Source: Oasisia sp. SBJ-2009
Taxonomy: Eukaryota; Annelida; Polychaeta; Sabellida; Siboglinidae
Assembly (NCBI GenBank): GCA_964017155.1
Contig: OZ024861.1
Span: forward strand, 13,863,912 to 13,927,911
Length of the DNA: 64,000 nt
Direction: 5' to 3'
The stretch's first letter is position 1. Each line of letters opens with the position of its first letter. Below are positions 47,276-60,287 of the stretch, piece after piece. The notes under the pieces are model-generated. The model worked only from the letters and a program-made list of their open reading frames with translations, ran no database searches and was not told the DNA's origin. Position numbers and translations under genes: made by a program.

Positions 47276-49076
47276 GTCAAATTTCAAGATGGCGACGCCT
47301 TTGATCTATGCAAACTGGGGGAGAGGCGCTTTCTTCCATTTTTACTTCGTTCTTTCAATGTTTTACTTGCGCTAGCCTATTTCGCAATAAGGTACACACA
47401 TAGGACTACAGTTGTGTTATGGTAGGACGGCCAGTGCGACATTCGGGTACTTTTTATGCACGATGCAAGTCAATGTGCGTGGGGTATAACACCGATTAGA
47501 TTCAACAATGTCAGACTCTCTCCATTGAGTTTTAGACCAAATATATCAGGCCTGCTGCGTCCGCGCGTATTAAAACCACTACACTACCCTACCCGCGCCT
47601 CTTGTAATGAAGTTTCAAACCTAGGAGCAATTCAGGTTGGCTTGCATTCTGCGCAAGTGCCTAATTCTTGTCGGAAATGGAACAGAATATTCATATTCTT
47701 GTTCTCATTCACAGTACACTGAATAATGGTGTATACCACTCTTCGATGAGTTGTCTCAAGGTCTCATGCAGCTCTCCACCTATGCCTAGGCAAATATACG
47801 TTTGGACAGTATCTAATTTAACATTCGTACTGCTGAGCTTCAAACTACTACACTCAACGACAGAAGTTCCTTTCATTGTGTTGGCAATCTACTCTCTGCG
47901 ATCTGGAACTCTAAAACGTGTTAACGGCGACGCCACGAGGGCTGTATGCAGGCTGCGCAAAGATGTATCTGAAGCATTATATGCCATTCCATGCGATAAA
48001 AGATGTTCGTTCGCATACAGTCTAGATTTACTCTGTAGTGTAATACGCTTTGTAGGACGTACAATGTATGTAGCTAGCTCAACATCAATGATTATATGAT
48101 GCGACCATTGCCTGTTAGTTGCTTTGTGGTTTCGTTTTCATATTGAACTGGCGACATGTCTGCTCTTTGGTTTCAGGTCTTCCTATTTGAGACCGACGTG
48201 TGAGCGACACAGACCGTCTGAGAATGAGACGCGCGAGTAGTGATGAACCCCTCGCATGTCTAGTATATCACTTCGTAGTTGTCTGGGTAGTTTGGAACAA
48301 CCTTTGGTTTCTCGTATGGCTCTTCGCCATCGCTGTTATGTCTAGCCGTTGGCGTTACCTGTTTGTCGGCACAGCGCTCCTGACACGGCCAAAGAGCTGG
48401 CCTGTTGGCACTGATCACTGTAGCATATGCTATTGTTTCCAAGGCAATGTAACAACATATGCATTCGAACTCCGTCACTACCTAGATACAAATCTACGTG
48501 CCGAGATATATGTGACTGCAGTAAAAATGGGTCTCAAAACATCGAATGATCTCTACACTTGTCTTTGAAGGAAGACATGTCAAATGCATACCCTTGAGTT
48601 ACACTATTGCAAAGAAAGAGGCACTTGTGTAGGTTGCCTTGGCATGCTGATTCCTAAGTATGCTGTTTCCAGTCGAGATGAATGCGTTGTGCTTGCTGTC
48701 ATGACGGTCAAAGAATCATCTACTCAACTGTATTGAGTGGGTGTATGTGTACATGCGATAATGTGTGTGGCATTCGCCGCGCGAATGGTGCTAATGCATA
48801 TCAGTGTTAATATACTTTCCGCGGTGCGATCCCGGTCTCTTAGACAAGTTTCGTTTCATGTGCATTATTTTGCATCATATTTTGACATTGCGTATCTTGA
48901 AATACATCATATAGCGTGAACAATAGCTCGATCAATCGTCTGAGTAAAACGTTTCGATTGTGAGAACTGCAACATCAAGACTAATGTCCACTCGCACTAG
49001 CTGTGATATATGTATCGATGTCATGCTATCGTTGATTTGATTCTCCCAGTGATCGGCCTACATTATCATCTACCTC
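47276..49076. repeat. Array unit 7, 5'-truncated
   Basis: Begins at unit offset about 445 ('gtcaaatttcaagatgg'), fused to unit 6. G-run of 5, the same variant as unit 6 ('tatgcaaactgggggagagg'). The promoter-like module upstream of this point is missing. The downstream half starts to show right-block variants. Confidence 0.93.
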
Positions 49077-51318
49077 AACATGTTATATAAAAAAAATAAC
49101 TTGATAAAAACAACGCTTCACCCACTGTCGAATGACTGTTCCGCGTCGCCAATCTTCACATCATCGGGCCTGGTCGGTCAGTAATGCTGCCAGAAGTCTT
49201 CGGCCACGTGTCGCTGTATCTTCACCGGGCTCAGACACCTGAGAAAAAAGAATAAAACAGCGTTACAATGTGCACGGTGTCTAACAAAATTGAAAACAGC
49301 AGGCTCAATGCTTACATATGCCCACATTCCTTCACCCCACTGGCGTCAAAGACGCAAATCCCACCGCGATGCGGTCGAGATTACACTAAAGAAACTGGCA
49401 TCTGTCGCCAGCATTCGGCTGCGCGGCACAGTAATGGCGGCAAACCGGAAGACGCGCCACAACAATACCGTGACGTCACGACATTACGGCAGACGTGCCA
49501 TTTTCGTTCCCGGCGACGTCATTTTTCAAGATGGCGACGCCTTTGATCTAAGCAAACTGGGGGGGGGGGAGGCGCTTTCTTCCACTTTTACTTCGTTCTT
49601 TCAATGTTTTACTTGCGCTAGCTTATTTCGCAATAAGGTACACACATAGGACTACAGTTGTATTATGGTACGACGGCCTGTGCGACATTCGGGTACTTTT
49701 TATGCACGATGCAAGTCAATGTGCGTGGCGTATAACACCGATTAGATTCAACAATGCCAGAATCTCTCCATTGATTTTTAGACCAAATATATCAGGCCTG
49801 CTGCGTCCGCGCGTATTAAAACCACTACACTACCCTACCCGCGCCTCTTGTAATGAAGTTTCAAACCTAGGAGCAATTGAGGTTGGCTTGCATTCTGCGC
49901 AAGTGCCTAATTCTTGTCGGAAATGGAACAGATTCATATTCTTGTTCTCATTCACAGTACACTGTATATGGTGCATACCACTGTTCGATGAGTTGTCTCA
50001 AAGTCTCAAGCAGCTTTCCACCTATGCCTAGGCAAATAGACGTTTGGACAGTATCTAATTTCACATTCGTACTGCTGAGCTTCAAACTACTACACTCAAC
50101 AACAGAAGTTCCATTCACTGTGTTGGCAATCTACTCTCTGCGATCTGGAACTCTAAAACGTGTTAACGGCGACGCCACGAGGGCTGTATGCAGGCTGCGC
50201 ATAGATGTATCTGAAGGATTATATGCCATTCCATGCGATAAAAGACGTTCGTTCGCATACAGTCCAGATTTACGCTGTAGTGTAATACGCTTTGTATGAT
50301 GTACAATGTGTGTAGCTAGCTCAACAGCAATGATTACATGATGCGACCATTGCCTGTTAGTTGCTTTGTGGTTTCGTTTTCATATTGAACTTGCGACATG
50401 TCTGCTCTTTGGTTTCAGGTCTTCTTAATTGAGACCGACATGTGAGCGACAAAGACCGTCTGAGAATGCGACGCGCGAGTAGTGATGAACCGCACGCATG
50501 TCTAGTATATCATTTCGTAGTTGTCTGGGTAGTTTGGAACAACCTTTGGTTTCTCGAACGGCTCTTCGCCATCGCTGTTATGTCTAGCCGTTGGCGTTAC
50601 CTGTTTGTCGGCATAGCGCTCATGACACGGCCAAAGAGCTGGCCTGTTGGCACTGATCACTGTAGCATATGCTATTGTTTCCAAGGCAATGTAACAACAT
50701 ATGCATTCGAACCCCGTCACTACCTAGATACAAATCTACGTGCCGAGATATATGTGACTGCAGTAAAAATGGGTCTCAAAACATCGAATGATCTCTACAC
50801 TTGTCTTTGAAGGAAGACATGTCAAATGCATACCCTTGAGTTACACTATTGCAAAGAAAGAGGCACTTGTGTAGGTTGCCTTGGCATGCTGATTCCTAAG
50901 TATGCTGTTTCCAGTCGAGATGAATGCGTTGTGCTTGCTGTCATGACGGTCAAAGAATCATCTACTCAACTGTATTGAGTGGGTGTATGTGTACATGCGA
51001 TAATGTGTGTGGCATTCGCCGCGCGAATGGTGCTAATGCATATCAGTGTTAATATACTTTCCGCGGTGCGATCCCGGTCTCTTAGACAAGTTTCGTTTCA
51101 TGTGCATTATTTGGCATCATATTTTGACATTGCGTATCTCGAAATACATCATATAGCGTGAACAACAGCTCGATCAATCGTCTGAGTAAAACGTTTCGAT
51201 TGTGAGAACTGCAACATCAAAACTAATGTCCACTCGCACTAGCTGTGATATATGTATCGATGTCATGCTATCGTTGATTTGATTCTCCCAGTGATCGGCC
51301 TACATTATCGTCTACCTC
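49077..51318. repeat. Array unit 8
   Basis: 2,242 bp. G-run of 11. First complete right-block unit ('gacattacggcagacgtgcc' variant; A-run in place of TATAAATA). Confidence 0.95.
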
Positions 51319-53559
51319 AACATGTTATATAAAAAAAATTACTTGATAAAAACAACGCTTCACCCACTGTCGAATGACTGTTCCGCGTCGCCAATCTTCA
51401 CATCATCGGGCCTGGTCGGTCAATAATGCTGCCAGAAGTCTTCGGCCACATGTCGCTGTATCTTCACCGGGCGCAGACATCTGAGAAAACACAATAAAAC
51501 AGCGTTACAATGTGCACGGTGTCTAACAAAATTGAAAACAGCAGGCTCAATGCTTACATATGCCCACATTCCTTCACCCCACTGGCGTCAAAGACGCAAA
51601 TCCCACCGCGATGCGGTCGAGATTACACTAAAGAAACTGGCATCTGTCGCCAGCATTCCGCTGCGCGGCACAGTAATGGCGGCAAACCGGAAGACGCGCC
51701 ACAACAATACCGTGACGTCACGACATTACGGCAGACGTGCCATTTTCGTTCCCGGCGACGTCAAATTTCAAGATGGCGACGCCTTTGATCTAAGCAAACT
51801 GGGGGGGGGGAGGCGCTTTCTTCCACTTTTACTTCGTTCTTTCAATGTTTTACTTGCGCTAGCTTATTTCGCAATAAGGTACACACATTGGACTACAGTT
51901 GTATTATGGTACGACGGCCTGTGCGACATTCGGGTACTTTTTATGCACGATGCAAGTCAATGTGTGTGGCGTATAACACCGATTAGATTCAACAATGCCA
52001 GACTCTCTCCATTGATTTTTAGACCAAATATATCAGGCCTGCTGCGTCCGCGCGTATTAAAACCACTACACTACCCTACCCGCGCCTCTTGTAATGCAGT
52101 TTCAAACCTAGGAGCAATTGAGGTTGGCTTGCATTCTGCGCATGTGCCTAATTCTTGTCGGAAATGGAACAGATTCATATTCTTGTTCTCTTTCACAGTA
52201 CACTGTATATGGTGCATACCACTCTTCGATGAGTTGTCTCAAAGTCTCAAGCAGCTTTCCACCTATGCCTAGGAAAATAGACGTTTGGACAGTATCGAAT
52301 TTCACATTCGTACTGCTGAGCTTCAAACTACTACACTCAACAACAGAAGTTCCCTTCACTGTGTTGGCAATCTACTCTCTGCGATCTGGAACTCTAAAAC
52401 GTGTTAACGGCGACGCCACGAGGGCTGTATGCAGGCTGCGCATATATGTATCTGAAGCATTATATGCCATTCCATGCGATAAAATACGTTCGTTCGCATA
52501 CAGTCTAGATTTACTCTGTAATGTAATACGCTTTGTAGGATGTACAATGTGTTTAGCTAGCTCAACATCAATGATTATATGATGCGACCATTGCCTGTTA
52601 GTTGCTTTGTGGTTTCGTTTTCATATTGAACTGGCGACATGTCTGCTCTTTGGTTTCAGGTCTTCTTATTTGAGACCGACATGTGAGCGACACAGATCGT
52701 CTGAGAAAGCGACGCGCGAGTAGTGATGAACCCCACGCATGTCTAGTATATCATTTCGTAGTTGTCTGGGTAGTTTGGAACAACCTTTGGTTTCTCGTAC
52801 GGCTCTTCGCCATCGCTGTTATGTCTAGCCGTTGGCGTTACCTGTTTGTCGGCACAGCGCTCATGACACGGCCAAAGAGCTGGCCTGTTGGCACTGATCA
52901 CTGTAGCATATGCTATTGTTTCCAAGGCAATGTAACAACATATGCATTCGAACTCCGTCACTACCTAGATACAAATCTACGTGCCGAGATATGTGTGACT
53001 GCAATAAATATGGGTCTCAAAACATCGAATGATCTCTACACTTGTCTTTGAAGGAAGACATGTCAAATGCATACCCTTGAGTTACACTATTGCAAAGAAA
53101 GAGGCATTTGTGTAGGTTGCCTTGGCATGCTGATTCCTAAGTATGCTGTTTCCAGTCGAGATGAATGCGTTGTGCTTGGTGTCATGACGGTCAAAGAATC
53201 ATCTACTCAACTGTATTGAGTGGGTGTATGTGTACATGCGATAATGTGTGTGGCATTCGCCGCGCGAATGGTGCTTATGCATATCAGTGTTAATATACTT
53301 TCCGCGGTGCGATCCCGGTCTCTTAGACAAGTTTCGTTTCATGTGCATTATTTTGCATCATATTTTGACATTGCGTATCTTGAAATACATCATATAGCGT
53401 GAACAACAGCTCGATCAATCGTCTGAGTAAAACGTTTCGATTGTGAGAACTGCAACATCAAAACTAATGTCCACTCGCACTAGCTGTGATATATGTATCG
53501 ATGTCATGCTATCGTTGATTTGATTCTCCCAGTGATCGGCCTACATTATCGTCTACCTC
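51319..53559. repeat. Array unit 9
   Basis: 2,241 bp. G-run of 10. The E-box is changed to CACATG (about 51446-51453). Otherwise right-block. Confidence 0.95.
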
Positions 53560-55801
53560 AACATGTTATATAAAAAAAAAAATTGATAAAAACAACGCTT
53601 CACCCACTGTCGAATGACTGTTCCGCGTCGCCAATCTTCACATCATCGGGCCTGGTCGGTCAGTAATGCTGCCAGAAGTCTTCGGCCACGTGTCGCTGTA
53701 TCTTTACCGGGCGCAGACATCTGAGAAAAAACAATAAAACAGCGTTACAATGTGCACGGTGTCTAACAAAATTGAAAACAGCAGGCTCAATGCGTACATA
53801 TGCCCACATTCCTTCACCCCACTGGCGTCAAAGACGCAAATCCCACCGCGATGCGGTCGAGATTACACTAAAGAAACTGGCATCTGTCGCCAGCATTCGG
53901 CTGCGCGGCACAGTAATGGCGGCAAACCGGAAGACGCGCCACAACAATACCGTGACGTCACGACATTACGGCAGACGTGCCATTTTCGTTCCCGGCGACG
54001 TCAAATTTCAAGATGGCGACGCCTTTGATCTAAGCAAACTGGGGGGGGGGGGAGGAGCTTTCTTCCACTTTTACTTTGTTCTTTCAATGTTTTACTTGCG
54101 CTAGCTTATTTCGCAATAAGGTACACACATAGGACTACAGTTGTATTATGGTACGACGGCCTGTGCGACATTCGGGTACTTTTTATGCACGATGCAAGTC
54201 AATGTGCGTGGCGTATAACACCGATTAGATTCAACAATGCCAGATTCTCTCCATTGATTTTTAGACCAAATATATCAGGCCTGCTGCGACCACGCGTATT
54301 AAAACCACTACACTACCCTACCCGCGCCTCGTGTAATGAAGTTTCAAACCTAGGAGTAATTGCGGTTGGCTTGCATTCTGCGCAAGTGCCTAATTATTGT
54401 CGGAAATGGAACAGATTCATATTCTTGTTCTCATTCACAGTACACTGTATATGGTGCATACCACTCTTCGATTAGTTGTCTCAAAGTCTCAAGCAGCTTT
54501 CCACCTATGCCTAGGCAAATAGACGTTTGGACAGTATCTAATTTCACATTCGTACTGCTGAGCTTCAAACTACTACACTCAACAACAGAAGTTCCCTTCA
54601 CTGTGTTGGCAATCTACTCTCTGCGATCTGGAACTCTAAAACGTGTTAACGGCGACGCCACGAGGGCTGTATGCAGGCTGCGCATAGATGTGTCTGAAGC
54701 ATTATATGCCATTCCATGCGATAAAAGACGTTCGTTCGCATACAGTCCAGATTTACTCTATAATGTAATACGCTTTGTAGGATGTACAATGTGTGTAGCT
54801 AGCTCAACATCAATGATTATATGATGCGACCATTGCCTGTTAGTTGCTTTGTGGTTTCGTTTTCATATTGAACTTGCGACATGTCTGCTCTTTGGTTTCA
54901 GGTCTTCTTATTTGAGACCGACATGTGAGCGACACAGACCGTCTGAGAATGCGACGCGCGAGTAGTGATAAACCCCAAGCATGTCTAGTATATCATTTCG
55001 TAGTTGTCTGGGTAGTTTGGAACAACCTTTGGTTTCTCGTGTGGCTCTTCGCCATCGCTGTTATGTCTAGCCGTTGGCGTTACCTGTTTGTCGGCACAGC
55101 GCTCATGACACGACCAAAGAGCTGGCCTGTTGGCACTGATCACTGTAGCATATGCTATTGTTTCCAAGGCAATGTAACAACATATGCATTCGAACTCCGT
55201 CACTACCTAGATACAAATCTACGTGCCGAGATATGTGTGACTGCAATAAATATGGGTCTGAAAACATCGAATGATCTCTACACTTGTCTTTGAAGGAAGA
55301 CATGTCAAATGCGTACCCTTGAGTTACACTATTGCAAAGAAAGAGGCATTTGTGTAGGTTGCCTTGGCATGCTGATTCCTAAGTATGCTGTTTCCAGTCG
55401 AGATGAATGCGTTGTGCTTGGTGTCATGACGGTCAAAGAATCATCTACTCAACTGTTTTGAGTGGGTGTATGTGTACATGCGATAATGTGTGTGGCATTC
55501 GCCGCGCGAATGGTGCTTATGCATATCAGTGTTAATATACTTTCCGCGGTGCGATCCCGGTCTCTTAGACAAGTTTCGTTTCATGTGCATTATTTTGCAT
55601 CATATTTTGACATTGCGTATCTTGAAATACATCATATAGCGTGAACAACAGCTCGATCAATCGTCTGAGTAAAACGTTTCGATTGTGAGAACTGCAACAT
55701 CAAAACTAATGTCCACTCGCACTAGCTGTGATATATGTATCGATGTCATGCTATCGTTGATTTGATTCTCCCAGTGATCGGCCTACATTATCGTCTACCT
55801 C
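53560..55801. repeat. Array unit 10
   Basis: 2,242 bp. G-run of 12. Shares private variants with unit 11 only: 'gtgtaatgaag', 'ggagtaattgcgg', 'cctaattattg', and the nonsense change 'cttcgattag'. Confidence 0.95.
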
Positions 55802-58045
55802 AACATGTTATATAAAAAAAAAAAATTGATAAAAACAACGCTTCACCCACTGTCGAATGACTGTTCCGCGTCGCCAATCTTCACATCATCGGGCCTGGTC
55901 GATCAGTAATGCTGCCAGAAGTCTTCGGCCACGTGTCGCTGTATCTTCACCGGGCGCAGACATCTGAGAAAAAACAATAAAACAGCGTTACAATGTGCAC
56001 GGTGTCTAACAAAATTGAAAACAGCAGGCTCAATGCGTACATATGCCCACATTCCTTCACCCCACTGGCGTCAAAGACGCAAATCCCACCGCGATGCGGT
56101 CGAGATTAAACTAAAGAAACTGGCATCTGTCGCCAGCATTCGGCTGCGCGGCACAGTAATGGCGGCAAACCGGAAGACGCGCCACAACAATACCGTGACG
56201 TCACGACATTACGGCAGACGTGCCATTTTCGTTCCCGGCGACGTCAAATTTCAAGATGGCGACGCCTTTGATCTAAGCAAACTGGGGGGGGGGGGGAGGA
56301 GCTTTCTTCCACTTTTACTTCGTTCTTTCAATGTTTTACTTGCGCTAGCTTATTTCGCAATAAGGTACACACATAGGACTACAGTTGTATTATGGTACGA
56401 CGGCCTGTGCGACATTCGGGTACTTTTTATGCACGATGCAAGTCAATGTGCGTGGCGTATAACACCGATTAGATTCAACAATGCCAGACTCTCTCCATTG
56501 ATTTTTAGACCAAATATATCAGGCCTGCTGCGTCCACGCGTATTAAAACCACTACACTACCCTACCCGCGCCTCGTGTAATGAAGTTTCAAACCTAGGAG
56601 TAATTGCGGTTGGCTTGCATTCTGCGCAAGTGCCTAATTATTGTCGGAAATGGAACAGATTCATATTCTTGTTCTCATTCACAGTACACTGTATATGGTG
56701 CATACCACTCTTCGATTAGTTGTCTCAAAGTCTCAAGCAGCTTTCCACCTATGCCTAGGCAAATAGACGTTTGGACAGTATCTAATTTCACATTCGTACT
56801 GCTGAGCTTCAAACTACTACACTCAACAACAGAAGTTCCCTTCACTGTTTTGGCAATCTACTCTCTGCGATCTGGAACTCTAAAACGTGTTAACGGCGAC
56901 GCCACGAGGGCTGTATGCAGGCTGCGCATAGATGTGTCTGAAGCATTATATGCCATTCCATGCGATAAAAGACGTTCGTTCGCATACAGTCCAGATTTAC
57001 TCTATAATGTAATACGCTTTGTAGGATGTACAATGTGTGTAGCTAGCTCAACATCAATGATTATATGATGCGACCATTGCCTGTTAGTTGCTTTGTGGTT
57101 TCGTTTTCATATTGAACTTGCGACATGTCTGCTCTTTGGTTTCAGGTCTTCTTATTTGAGACCGACATGTGAGCGACACAGACCGTCTGAGAATGCGACG
57201 CGCGAGTAGTGATAAACCCCAAGCATGTCTAGTATATCATTTCGTAGTTGTCTGGGTAGTTTGGAACAACCTTTGGTTTCTCGTGTGGCTCTTCGCCATC
57301 GCTGTTATGTCTAGCCGTTGGCGTTACATGTTTGTCGGCATAGCGCTCATGACACGGCCAAAGAGCTGGCCTGTTGGCACTGATCACTGTAGCATATGCT
57401 ATTGTTTCCAAGGCAATGTAACAACATATGCATTCGAACTCCGTCACTACCTAGATACAAATCTACGTGCCGAGATATGTGTGACTGCAATAAATATGGG
57501 TCTGAAAACATCGAATGATCTCTACACTTGTCTTTGAAGGAAGACATGTCAAATGCGTACCCTTGAGTTACACTATTGCAAAGAAAGAGGCATTTGTGTA
57601 GGTTGCCTTGGCATGCTGATTCCTAAGTATGCTGTTTCCAGTCGAGATGAATGCGTTGTGCTTGGTGTCATGACGGTCAAAGAATCATCTACTCAACTGT
57701 ATTGAGTGGGTGTATGTGTACATGCGATAATGTGTGTGGCATTCGCCGCGCGAATGGTGCTTATGCATATCAGTGTTAATATACTTTCCGCGGTGCGATC
57801 CCGGTCTCTTAGACAAGTTTCGTTTCATGTGCATTATTTTGCATCATATTTTGACATTGCGTATCTTGAAATACATCATATAGCGTGAACAACAGCTCGA
57901 TCAATCGTCTGAGTAAAACGTTTCGATTGTTAGAACTGCAACATCAAAACTAATGTCCACTCGCACTAGCTGTGATATATGTATCGATGTCATGCTATCG
58001 TTGATTTGATTCTCCCAGTGATCGGCCTACATTATCGTCTACCTC
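55802..58045. repeat. Array unit 11
   Basis: 2,244 bp. G-run of 13. Near-duplicate of unit 10, including its private variants. A change to 'attaaactaa' near 56104 breaks the 92-codon frame that is open in most units. Confidence 0.95.
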
Positions 58046-60287
58046 AACATGTTATATAAAAAAAAAAAATTGATAAAAACAACGCTTCACCCACTGTCGA
58101 ATGACTGTTCCGCGTCGCCAATCTTCACATCATCGGGCCTGGTCGGTCAGTAATGCTGCCAGAAGTCTTCGGCCACGTGTCGCTGTATCTTCACCGGGCG
58201 CAGACATCTGAGAAAAAACAATAAAACAGCGCTACAATGTGCACGGTGTCTAACAAAATTGAAAACAGCAGGCTCAATGCTTACATATGCCCACATTCCT
58301 TCACCCCACTGGCGTCAAAGACGCAAATCCCACCGCGATGCGGTCGAGATTACACTAAAGAAACTGGCATCTGTCGCCAGCATTCGGCTGCGCGGCACAG
58401 TAATGGCGGCAAACCGGAAGACGCGCCACAACAATACCGTGACGTCACGACATTACGGCAGACGTGCCATTTTCGTTCCCGGCGACGTCAAATTTCAAGA
58501 TGGCGACGCCTTTGATCTAAGCAAACTGGGGGGGGGGGAGGAGCTTTCTTCCACTTTTACTTCGTTCTTTCAATGTTTTACTTGCGCTAGCTTATTTCGC
58601 AATAAGGTACACACATAGGACTACAGTTGTATTATGGTACGACGGCCTGTGCGACATTCGGGTACCTTTTATGCACGATGCATGTCAATGTGCGTGGCGT
58701 ATAACACCGATTAGATTCAACAATGCCAGACTCTCTCCATTGATTTTTAGACCAAATATATCAGGCCTGCTGCGTCCGCGCGTATTAAAACCACTACACT
58801 ACCCTACCCGCGCCTCTTGTAATGAAGTTTCAAACCTAGGAGCAATTGAGGTTGGCTTGCATTCTGCGCAAGTGCCTAATTCTTGTCTGAAATGGAACAG
58901 ATTCATATTGTTGTTCTCATTCACAGTACACTGTATATGGTGCATACCACTCTTCGATGAGTTGTCTCAAAGTCTCAAGCAGCTTTCCACCTATGCCTAG
59001 GCAAATAGACGTTTGGACAGTATCGAATTTCACATTCGTACTGCTGAGCTTCAAACTACTACACTCAACAACAGAAGTTCCCTTCACTGTGTTGGCAATC
59101 TACTCTCTGCGATCTGGAACTCTAAAACGTGTTAACGGCGACGCCACGAAGGCTGTATGCAGGCTGCGCATAGATGTATCTGAAGCATTATATGCCATTC
59201 CATGCGATAAAAGACGTTCGTTCGCATACAGTCCAGATTTACTCTATAATGTAATACGCTTTGTAGGATGTACAATGTGTGTAGCTAGCTCAACATCAAT
59301 GATTATATGATGCGACCATTGCCTGTTAGTTGCTTTGTGGTTTCGTTTTCATATTGAACTTGCGACATGTCTGCTCTTTGGTTTCAGGTCTTCTTATTTG
59401 AGACCGACATGTGAGCGACACAGACCGTCTGAGAATGCGACGCGCGAGTAGTGATAAACCCCAAGCATGTCTAGTATATCATTTCGTAGTTGTCTGGGTA
59501 GTTTGGAACAACCTTTGGTTTCTCGTGTGGCTCTTCGCCATCGCTGTTATGTCTAGCCGTTGGCGTTACATGTTTGTCGGCACAGCGCTCATGACACGAC
59601 CAAAGAGCTGGCCTGTTGGCACTGATCACTGTAGCATATGATATTGTTTCCAAGGCAATGTATCAACATATGCATTCGAACTCCGTCACTACCTAGATAC
59701 AAATCTACGTGCCGAGATATGTGTGACTGCAATAAATATGGGTCTCAAAACATCGAATGATCTCTACACTTGTCTTTGAAGGAAGACATGTCAAATGCGT
59801 ACCCTTGAGTTACACTATTGCAAAGAAAGAGGCATTTGTGTAGGTTGCCTTGGCATGCTGATTCCTAAGTATGCTGTTTCCAGTCGAGATGAATGCGTTG
59901 TGCTTGGTGTCATGACGGTCAAAGAATCATCTACTCAACTGTATTGAGTGGGTGTATGTGTACATGCGATAATGTGTGTGGCATTCGCCGCGCGAATGGT
60001 GCTTATGCATATCAGTGTTAATATACTTTCCGCGGTGCGATCCCGGTCTCTTAGACAAGTTTCGTTTCATGTGCATTATTTTGCATCATATTTTGACATT
60101 GCGTATCTTGAAATACATCATATAGCGTGAACAACAGCTCGATCAATCGTCTGAGTAAAACGTTTCGATTGTTAGAACTGCAACATCAAAACTAATGTCC
60201 ACTCGCACTAGCTGTGATATATGTATCGATGTCATGCTATCGTTGATTTGATTCTCCCAGTGATCGGCCTACATTATCGTCTACCTC
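58046..60287. repeat. Array unit 12
   Basis: 2,242 bp. G-run of 11. Shares private variants with unit 13 ('agcgctacaatg', 'gggtacctttta', 'gatgcatgtcaa', 'cttgtctgaaat'). A short left-block tract near 59640-59665 includes the same TGA change seen in unit 5. Confidence 0.95.

Noticed and set aside
52743..52961. 72-codon minus-strand frame (MTEFECICCYIAL…) repeated in right-block units
   Set aside because: It is the shadow of the 122-codon region on the other strand, is absent from left-block units, and has no recognisable domain.
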